Below, in pieces: positions 48,561-57,600 of a stretch of 64,000 nt of DNA (positions within the stretch are counted from its first letter, which is position 1; the number at the start of each line of letters is the position of its first letter). The notes beneath the pieces were generated by a model. It did not search any database. It saw only the letters and a program-made list of their open reading frames with translations, and was not told the DNA's origin. The DNA lies in assembly GCA_018969295.1 (NCBI GenBank), contig JAGWYN010000003.1, forward strand, positions 197,738 through 261,737, given 5' to 3'. This stretch comes from Chloroflexota bacterium. Its GTDB lineage: Bacteria; Chloroflexota; Anaerolineae; Caldilineales; Caldilineaceae. The position numbers and the translations under genes were made by a program.

Positions 48561-49178
48561 CTATACGGACCGCACAATCTGTTCCACAACGCTGCGCAAC
48601 ACATCGACCGGCTGCGCGCCGGAGACGAGATAGCGGTCGGCAAAAACCAATGCCGGCACACTGTTCAGACCGTAGCGGCGGGCAGTGTCGAGATCATCCT
48701 GGACCTGTTGGTCGAAGAGAGGGTCATCCAGCGCAGCCAGCAAGGAAGCCCGGTCGAGCCCACACTCGTCAGCCACCGCAACCAACACCGCCCGCTCGGA
48801 GATATCCAACGCCTGCGCCCAGTAGGCATGCATGAGACGGTCGTGGAAACGCTCTCCACACCCTGCGGAGGTCGCAAATTTTTCAGCGACCAACGCAGGC
48901 CGGCTGCGGATCCCAAACGGACCTGGGTTCAATGTCAACCCATAGCTTTCTCGAGCGACAGCCGCCAGCCGCGGCCGACCTGCTTCGATCTTGGCCAGGT
49001 AGTCGGGCGGCAGCGGCGGCGAACCGGCGGGTCGCAACTCAAAAGAACGCCAGCGGACGTTCAGCGGCGGCAGGGCTGCTGAGTGAGACTGGGTGAGCAA
49101 CTCCAAACTGGAGCCGACAAGATAACACCAGGGTCAGACAAAGTCTGACCAGACATTAATTACGATTGGCTCTGTCAT
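48561..49178 (-). CDS. FrnE/DsbA-like oxidoreductase, probable selenoprotein (in-frame UGA)
   Basis: Reading from the ATG at 49178 gives MTEPIVINVWSDFV, then TGA (49136-49134), then PWCYLVGSS and an uninterrupted frame to 48561, 205 residues if the TGA is read. The family is DSBA-like/FrnE (YwbO), a thioredoxin fold whose active site is normally VCPWCY. The UGA replaces exactly the first Cys, giving UPWC. Downstream family features are intact: VRWRSFELRP, HAYWAQALDIS and the cis-Pro loop NSVPALVF. A SECIS-like hairpin follows the UGA at the right distance. Ordinary gene finding would start at the TTG at 49106 and lose the active site. GGAAGAGG lies upstream of the ATG. tRNA-Sec and selB are outside the window. 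Confidence 0.8.
49089..49131 (-). promoter_or_regulatory. Bacterial SECIS-like hairpin after the UGA
   Basis: Upper stem CGGCTCC (49116-49110) with GGAGTTG (49104-49098), 7 bp including two G-U, apical loop AGTTT with G in position 2. The lower stem is CTGGTG (49131-49126) with CACCCAG (49095-49089, one bulge). The loop starts 25 nt after the UGA, within the 16-37 nt range described for bacterial SECIS elements. Confidence 0.65.
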
Positions 49179-49222
49179 GCCAGCCCCCCCCTCTTCCTGA
49201 AATGAAAGGTCGTCCGCTAAAC

Positions 49223-49298
<76 letters not shown>

Positions 49299-49328
49299 GG
49301 ATTGTTTTTGGTCAACTGACCTGACTCT

Positions 49329-49357
49329 ACTATAAAACGACTTCCCACAGAATGCAA
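49329..49357 (-). promoter_or_regulatory. Promoter of tRNA-Arg
   Basis: Minus strand: TTGCAT (49357-49352), 17-bp spacer, TATAGT (49334-49329), 30 bp before the tRNA 5' end. Confidence 0.6.
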
Positions 49358-49514
49358 TCTGGATTGGTGCAGCAAGTGCAAATACGAGGACGCCCATCTG
49401 CGGTGCACCCTCCCTGCGCGAAACAGGCAGCTCAACCCGTTCGATCGACAAAAATAGGACATCTACGCGGGACATCGGGAGGACGGAGAACTGTATGCAC
49501 ATCCGCCAAAGTTT

Positions 49515-49523
49515 TGATATAAT
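49515..49523 (+). promoter_or_regulatory. Extended -10 promoter candidate for the TPR/HTH regulator
   Basis: TGA-TATAAT in an AT-rich stretch (about 49500-49680) that stands out from the GC-rich surroundings. The -35 is poor. The first gene downstream starts at 49782, so the leader would be about 250 nt. Confidence 0.4.
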
Positions 49524-49781
49524 TTCGACACTGCAATAAAAATTGAAAAAAAATAGGAGATAAAATTTCGTTTTTGGCGCTGTTCAAATTTTGAAATACA
49601 GCTGGACCAATAGCTGACCAGACCCGAGTAAGGCTATGAAAATTTACGACCACCTTGTTGACGTCGACCTATTTCGTTGTTTGCATAATAATTGGCCGTG
49701 GTCCGCTGTGTGTCGGCACAGCACCGACCGAACAGCAGTTTTTCTGTTTCCCCGACAGATCCGCAGGGAGAGGAGGCAACG

Positions 49782-51464
49782 ATGGGCCCTACGTTGCCTT
49801 TGACAGACCCGGATCCTCAGAACTTGTTGGAGTTGCTCTGGCTGCAGGCGGTGGCTCTGCAAGAACAGGGCCAACATCCGGCCGCTATTGCTGCTCTGGA
49901 ACGGCTGCGCCTCTACGCTGTCGCGCAGAAGCAGATGGAGCAGGCGCAGCGGGCTGTATTGGAGCTGATCCGCCTCTACCAACTCCTTGAAAACGCAGCT
50001 ATGGCGCAATTTTATGCGCAAATGGCGAGCGAATGGCTGCCGCAGGTCAACGACACGTTGTTGGCTGCGGAATCGCTGCTGCGGGTGGCCACATTGGCTC
50101 CTGACATCGGGTACTACCGGCAGGGAGAAGAGATGGCGTTGCAGGCCCTGCGTCTGTACGAAACCCATGGAAACATGCAGGGACTTTGTGAGACCTGGCT
50201 GTTGCTGTTCATCTTTCACAACCATACTGGGCGCTACCAATCGGCTGGCACCTATCTGCGGCAGGCAGAACAACTGCTCCAGACCGTCGATCTTGGGACA
50301 ACCTACCGTGTCGCCCTTCTCAGCCAGAACGCTCACTGGAACTGGTATCGAGGGGAACTGGCCACAGCCTTGCGTTGTGCCGAGCAGGCCGTCGAGTTGG
50401 CCGATGCGACCGGCCAACAAAAACAGCGTATAAAGAACCGGGTCGTTGCCGGCAATCTCGAACGGGCGCTGGGTGAATATCGCAAAGCGCAGATCTGGTA
50501 TCAACAGGCAGAGCGGCTGGCGTACGGGACGCTGTTCAGCCAATTTGTGGGCTGGGTCAACGTGCAGCAGGCCTGGCTGGCCATTTTGCAGGAGCACTAC
50601 GGAGCAGCGCGCAAATTTCTGCACAGGGCCTTGCAGACACAGAAGCAGGGTCAGGCAATCGCGGCGGGCGTTGTCCAGGCAGTTCTTTACAGCCTGACCG
50701 GACGTACACACGAAGCGACGGAACTGATGCAACGTTCCTTGACCTATTACCTGGAATCGGGCAATCTGGTCGCTGCCAACACCCTCCGGCTGCATCTGGC
50801 TGCCCACTGGCTGCGCAGGGCGGAGCCGGTGCGGGCAGCAGAAGGGCTGCAAAGTGCGTTGGGCTGGATGGCCGATCAGCGGATCGACTATCTGCCGCAC
50901 TGGTGGCATCCGCCGACCTTGACGCTGGTCTGTACCCACGCCCTCCAGCAGGGGATCGAAGCCCAGATCGCAGAACAGATCCTGATCCGCCATCTGGGCG
51001 CGTTGGCCCTCGTCTCCATGAAGCCGCTGCAAACTTCAGCGGACCCAGCTGTGAGACAGCGAGCCGCAGATGTGTTGGAAATTTTGGAGAGCGATCCGCT
51101 CACTGTGCTGGGCGAGGCGTTGGATCCGCCGGTACGTGCGGTGCTGGCAGATCTCTTGACCAGGCGTCGGCTGCTTCCTGAGTCACTGAACCATCTGACC
51201 TCTTTGTTGATGACCGCCGAGCAGCGCAACAGCCCCAACCCCACCCTGGTGGCTGTCTTCGGTCTTTTCGTACACGGGGTCTCGCGCAAGGAGATCGCTG
51301 CGCAGCTGCACCTGTCGACACCTACGGTGCGTAACTACATCAACCACATCTTCAAATGTTTTGAACTGCCCTACGACCCTGCAGAACGCGATGTGCGTCG
51401 CCGACAACTGCGCGCACGTGCATTGGCGGCGGGCTATATCGGCGCAGAGGCCGTTGAACCGTAG
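49782..51464 (+). CDS. TPR-repeat protein with C-terminal LuxR-like HTH
   Basis: 560 aa. GGGAGAGGAGG lies just before the ATG. Most of the protein is helical TPR-like repeats (HPAAIAALERLRLYAVAQ, YYRQGEEMALQALRLYETHG, GEYRKAQIWYQQAERLAYG). The last ~80 residues contain a GerE/LuxR-type helix-turn-helix (GVSRKEIAAQLHLSTPTVRNYINHI). The layout resembles the sensor and output end of MalT/LAL regulators without the ATPase domain. It stands directly upstream of three large secreted proteins, so it may control them. The ligand is unknown. Confidence 0.75.
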   Translation: MGPTLPLTDPDPQNLLELLWLQAVALQEQGQHPAAIAALERLRLYAVAQKQMEQAQRAVLELIRLYQLLENAAMAQFYAQMASEWLPQVNDTLLAAESLLRVATLAPDIGYYRQGEEMALQALRLYETHGNMQGLCETWLLLFIFHNHTGRYQSAGTYLRQAEQLLQTVDLGTTYRVALLSQNAHWNWYRGELATALRCAEQAVELADATGQQKQRIKNRVVAGNLERALGEYRKAQIWYQQAERLAYGTLFSQFVGWVNVQQAWLAILQEHYGAARKFLHRALQTQKQGQAIAAGVVQAVLYSLTGRTHEATELMQRSLTYYLESGNLVAANTLRLHLAAHWLRRAEPVRAAEGLQSALGWMADQRIDYLPHWWHPPTLTLVCTHALQQGIEAQIAEQILIRHLGALALVSMKPLQTSADPAVRQRAADVLEILESDPLTVLGEALDPPVRAVLADLLTRRRLLPESLNHLTSLLMTAEQRNSPNPTLVAVFGLFVHGVSRKEIAAQLHLSTPTVRNYINHIFKCFELPYDPAERDVRRRQLRARALAAGYIGAEAVEP

Positions 51465-51672
51465 CTTCCGCACGTCCTTCTCTCTCTCCATTTTCAGGAC
51501 ATCTACAAAGAACGTTTGCCCGTATCCAAAGGGCTCCTCTTCAGGTATTGTAGAGAACTGAAGCATCCGGAATTCCCCCGGTCAGTTGGACCTATGCACC
51601 GTAGATGTATTCGATGCAGTCTGGATGGGAACACTCTGTATTCCGTCGATAGGAAAGGTTGAATCACCGATC

Positions 51673-54600
51673 ATGCGCACTTCTTACACACAATCGAAAA
51701 GGGCACCTATTTCAAAGAAACCGCCACAGACGATGTGGCGCAGGTTGTTGGCAGCAGCGGCGGCGTTGCTTCTTGCACTTGTCGGCACCCAGTCGACAAG
51801 TGCACAGAGCACACGCACCGTCTGCGAATCCGGCTGTGATCACACGACCATCCAGGCCGCGATTACCGCCGCCAGCGCCGGCGACACGATCCAGGTGGCG
51901 GCGGGCACGTATTCTGGGAATGTGACGATCAACAAAAATATCATCTTACGTGGCGCTGGTGCTGCAACAACTGTAATTGTTGGAAACGCCGCTGGTTCTG
52001 AGCTGGGTGCTGTCCACTTGACGACAGGGCGAAATGGGGTGACGATCCAAGGCTTTCATATCAAAGGGATCAACGGCAGCACCCCAGGTCTCGAAAAAGC
52101 AGCAATCTATCTACAGGGAATTCAGACAAATCTCACAATCCAAGATAACACTATCGAGGCGATTGGCGATGCCGCCTTGATGGGTGAATACAATGCCAAT
52201 AATCAGAGCGTTACCATTCACCAGAATCAGTTTATCGGTAAAACATTTACAGGGGACGAACCTGCAACGGGTGACCAATTTTCCGTACCCAATGTTGCCC
52301 GGCAGGCAATCGTGTTTGGTGGGGGGAGCGGCACCACAAATACAGGAAATTTTACGTTCACCAATAATACAGTCGAAACGATTGCCGCAGGGACAACGAA
52401 CGGCAACACCCTGGTCACGCTGGATTTGATAGGAACCAACCAGATCACTGGGAACACCTTCAATGGCAAGTCGTCGTCCCAAGCTCTGCGCATGCGCGGG
52501 AGCGGAACGTACACCCTCACCGACAATCTTTTTACGGGTATCTATCCGCTCGCTATTTTCAGACAAGGTGGCTCTGCGTCCAACACACTGACAGGATCAG
52601 CGAATACTGACTATCTTGACGGACAAAATGGTGATGATCTGATATCAGCCTTGGCTGGCAACGACGTGATCGTCGGCGGTGCTGGAACTGACACCGCACT
52701 CTTCTCAGGCAACTACGCTGCCTCTACCCTCAGCTTCAGCAGCACCAACGTCCTGGTGAATGGCCCGGACGGCAACGACAGCGTGACCGGTGTCGAGAAA
52801 CTCCAGTTTGCCGACAAGGCAGTGATCGTGGTCGGCAGCGCCGTAGGAAGTGCCTACACCACGATCCAAGCCGCCATCAACGCAGCGAATAGCAGCGATG
52901 TGGTGCTCGTGGCAGCAGGGACATACACCGAGAATGTGAACATTCCCAAGTCGTTGACACTTGTTGGACCGAATGCTGGAATTTCTGCGAATAGTGGGGC
53001 TAATCGGGCAGCCATCAACCCGGCACGTGTTGTAGAGGCTGTCGTGTCGCCGACATCTGGGACTGCATTCAACATCGGGACGGGTGTTGACAATGTGACA
53101 CTCGACGGGTTCCGTGTCACTGGCAACGGTGTAACACTTGGTTTTCACTTAAATATCGGTGAAGGAATGGAGAATATTGTCATTCGGAACAATGTTGTGG
53201 ACAACATCGGTGGTACAGGTATCTCGGACAATGGGGCGGCACCGAATGTACTGCGCAATGTGACGATCGAGCACAACCGTTTTGATGGTTGGAGCGGCAC
53301 GAATGCAACAGCAGTACGGATCTATGTCGGTGTACACGAAAACATCACCGTCCATGAAAACTACGTGAACGGCAGGAACAATGCAACGAGCCGTGGGATT
53401 CAAGTTAGTTTTAAGGTTACAAATGGCGCGATCACCAACAATACCGTAGAAAATATAGGTGTCTGGGCACTGTATAGTGCAAACGGACAGAATGGTATGA
53501 GGATCACGGGGAACACAGTGCTCAATGCAGGTGGAGCGGGTGTCCAGGTCCAAGGGTATGATGCAACGTTTGGCAGCCATAATCTGTTGATTGCAGACAA
53601 TGTGCTGACCAATGCAGCGAACTACGCCGGTAGGGCAATCTATTTGTGGGGCTGGTACGATGATCCCTTTACCAGTGTTGAGATTCGCAACAATACCATC
53701 AGCCAAAATCTGGCGTCGGTGACACGGGGACCAATTGCATTGATTGATCTTCAGTATTCTGAGTTTACAGAGGGCCTGAACGGCACAACGGTTGTCTTTG
53801 AGAACAATTTATCTGTCACGGGGATACTTAGCCCATCCTTGATACAAGCAGTATATGGTGTACGCGTCAGCGGTCCAGCGGCAACCGTCGCAGTGGTGAA
53901 CAATGTGCTGCCTGCGGTGGGAAATGGTGATACGGCCAATCCAGCAGGTGCCGGTCTATTGATCCGCACAAAGTTCTGTTACACCTGTATGTACGCGGGG
54001 TATGGCACATACATCACATCGTTCAGCGGTGCAATCACAGCGACCGGAAATCTCTTTACAGGGGGTGAAGGTGTAGGGATCTATGATGCTGTGGCTGGGA
54101 CGTATGCTTCGCCGGGTGTCAATGACAGCGTGAGGGTGGTGTCAAATGATTTCAGTGCCAATTCTACTGTTTTCCGTAGTGCAAATGGCAGTACATCACT
54201 CGATGCTCCCTGCAACTGGTATGGGACATCTGCAGGTCCCTCAGCCGGTCAAGTCTCCGGCAATGTGACAATCATTCCCTATCTCATCGGCGGCACGGAT
54301 GATGATTCTGCCAGCGGCTTCCAGCCCAGCAGTCTCTGCGTCGGCGGTCCCGTCCAGGTCTTCGCCAATGGCACGGCCACGACACCGCAGACCGGTCATG
54401 CCACTATCCAGGCCGCCATCGATTCCTCCACCACCGTGGCCGGCAATGAAATCCGTGTGGCAGCGGGGACATACACCGAAACGGTTTTCATCAACAAGGG
54501 CGTGACCGTCAAGTCTGCTGCGGGCGCAGCTTCTACCACCATTTCTGGTGCAGCAACAGATGCAAATGGACCATGGGCCGTCCGGTTTGGTGCAGACAAC

Positions 54601-57600
54601 GCACGCCTCGAGGGGTTTACCGTGAGCAATCTCAACGCCGCAAACGGTCGAGCCATCGCTCCGGCAGGCCACGCTGGCGGCGCAATCGTGAACAATACGA
54701 TCGTCAATGCCTTCCGTGGCATCCAGGGCGACTTCTATGGACGACCCACAAACCTGACGATTCAAGGCAATACCTTCGAGACTACCGTGCAGTACGGCAT
54801 CGCCGGCACCGAGGATATGGCCGGCCTTGTGATTGAAGGAAATACGTTCAAGACCTCCGTGGAAGGGATCGGACTCGGCGCAGGTGCAGGAATTAGCTCT
54901 GGAGATACGGCTGCTCTACGAAACGCTCAGACATGGCAGTTGAGTGGCGGCTATGCCATCCGCGACTACCGGAACAATACGATCTATGTGACTGCCGGCA
55001 GTTCGATCCAGGCCGCCATCAACGCCGCCAGCGCCGGGGATGTGGTGCTCGTCGCTGCGGGCACATACACCGAGAATGTCGTCGTCAACAAAACGTTGAC
55101 GGTACGCGGTGCCCAGGCTGGTGTCAAAGCGACGGGAGCTGAACGTGCTGGGGGCGAGTCAATCCTCAACGGCACCGGAGCGAGTTCGAGCTTTGTAGTG
55201 ACGGTTGAGGCAGACAATGTCACGATCGATGGCTTTAAGGTCGAAATCCGCAACGCTGCCCGCGACGGAATCAACACGCGCACGGGAAGCCCAGTGTCAC
55301 CTGCCACCGCCGCAGTGCGCTCAAACATCACCCTGCGCAACAACTGGGTCTATGCCAACCTCCCCTCGCGCACGAACCAGATCAACGGTATTGTGTTCGG
55401 CGAGCACACAAGCAATGCAGCACAGTCCTTCAGTGCCCAAATTGCCAATGTGACGATCGAAGACAACTACATCGACCTCACAACGACAAGCAGCACGGCG
55501 ACCCCGACCAACACGTCGATCACCGGTGCTCGTGGCATCGTCTTCACGAACATGTTCCGCAACAGCGGTGCATCGCTGGAGTACACAGGCCTGATCGTAG
55601 ACGACAACACCGTCTTCGCAACTTACCAGACGATCCTGCAGGCACAGTTGCAAACGCGGCTGGTGGGAGCAACATTCACGAACAATCTGATCGGAAACAG
55701 CCGCAGTGGCCCAAATCTGCCGACGCTGGTGGATGGGAGCACCTTCAGCAACAATAGGATTCAGAACATCCACCCAGGCACCGATTACTACTCAAACCTT
55801 GCAGGCGCGCACCTCGGTGTCGTAGATTCTACAGTATCGAACAATACATTTACCCACATCGGTGGAACAGCAGGCCTGGTGCTTGCTGGGGGTCGGTCGG
55901 CGGATTCAACCTACTTCCCGGCTTCAAGAAATTCGACGGTATCGAACAACTCGTTCACCTACAATACCCAGGCAGTTTCATCCCTTGCAGGATATACCGC
56001 AGGCGTGCTCGTAGAGCCGAATACGATCTCGGCAGCGGCGAACGTGAATGGCTGGCTGACAGGCCGCCAGAACGGAACTACGGGGGCTCAGGCCGACACG
56101 CTCACGCTGTCGGGCAACACCTTCGTCAACGGTGGTTTCAATCCGACGCTGCCTGCTGTCGCTATCTCGCAGGAGAGCCTCGGCACAGCACTCAATGTGG
56201 TAAACGCCACACCGAACGTCTTTAACGGCACGTCGCTGACAGACAGCAGTTCCACAGCTGAGCTCTTCACGATTGCCAATGGGGTAGCCGATGTCGTCGA
56301 TGCAACCCATCTCGGCTCGGTGCGGCTGAAAGCAGGCCACCTCTACGTGACGCCCAATAGCTTCTGGACACCTTCCTCGACGACACAGGCCGATGTACAG
56401 CGTGCAGTGACGGCGGCTGCGCCTGGCAATACCGTATGGGTACAGGCAGGTGCCTACGCACCAGGCACAGCGACAACAACCGTAAATAACCTGACAGTAA
56501 CTGTGCCCAGTGGCGTAAGTGGTTTTACAGGGGTAGTGCTGGGCACAGGTGTCGCCGATGGCCAACTCGATGGTGAGGGCAATAGCAATATCACAGGCAA
56601 CGCCAACGCAAATACCATACGGGCCAATCTAGGAGTCAACAGTATCGACGGTGGCTCCGGCATCGATACTGTACACTTCACAGGGAGTGCTCCCACATCG
56701 CTTACACCGGGTGCATCATCGATCGCCGTTGGTTCTGATACGGTGACCAATCTTGAGAGACTCGTCTTTGCAGATGCGACGATCATTTTCGCGAACACTG
56801 GTGGCAGCGAATACAGTTCCCTGAATGCAGCGCTTGCTGCAACCACGACGGAAAAACTCTTTGGCGTGCTTGCCTTCAATGCTTCTACTCAGTTTGCATC
56901 GAGTACGGAGCTCCAGGCAATTATTGCACGTGTTGTGAGCGGATCGATCATCAATGTAAATCTTGCAGGCATGAGTCCAGCACAGTTGCTGGCGATTGCA
57001 GACAACGAAGCTGCTCTCGGAGGACTGGTCTATCCACCTGTCAAGCTTTTGAACGGCGTGACGGTTAAGGGATATTACACGACGATTCAGGCTGCATTGG
57101 ATGCCGCAGGGGAGGGAGAGACAGTGGAAGTTGCCCCGGGCACCTACTTGGAAACCATCCACCTCAACAAAGCCAACCTGACCCTGCGCTCGACCGGCGG
57201 CGCTGCGGTCACCACGATCCGAGGGGGCGGGGGTGAAGGTGCTGCCGACGCAGTGGTGCGCTTGGGTGCCAATGGCGTAACCCTCGAAGGTTTCACCATC
57301 GACCGCAACAATGCAACTGCCGACAGCCGGGCGATCGCCCCGATGGCCTCCAGCGGCGCAACTATCCGCAACAACACGATCCACAACGCCTTCCGCGGCA
57401 TCCAGGGCGACTTCTACGGGCAGCCCACAAACCTGACGATTCAGGGCAACACCTTCGAGACTACCGTGCAGTACGGCATCGCCGGCACCGAAGGGATGGC
57501 CGGCCTGAGCATCAGTGGGAACACCTTCCGCACCACAGTCGAAGGGATCGGCCTGGGGGTCGGCGTTGGATTGGCCGTGACCGTCGATCAACTCTTTGCC

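Noticed and set aside
48561..49106. FrnE-like gene as a pseudogene with a nonsense mutation or as a gene starting at the TTG at 49106
   Set aside because: The stop is exactly at the catalytic Cys, the frame is intact on both sides, and a SECIS-like hairpin follows. A TTG start would remove the first beta strand and active site.
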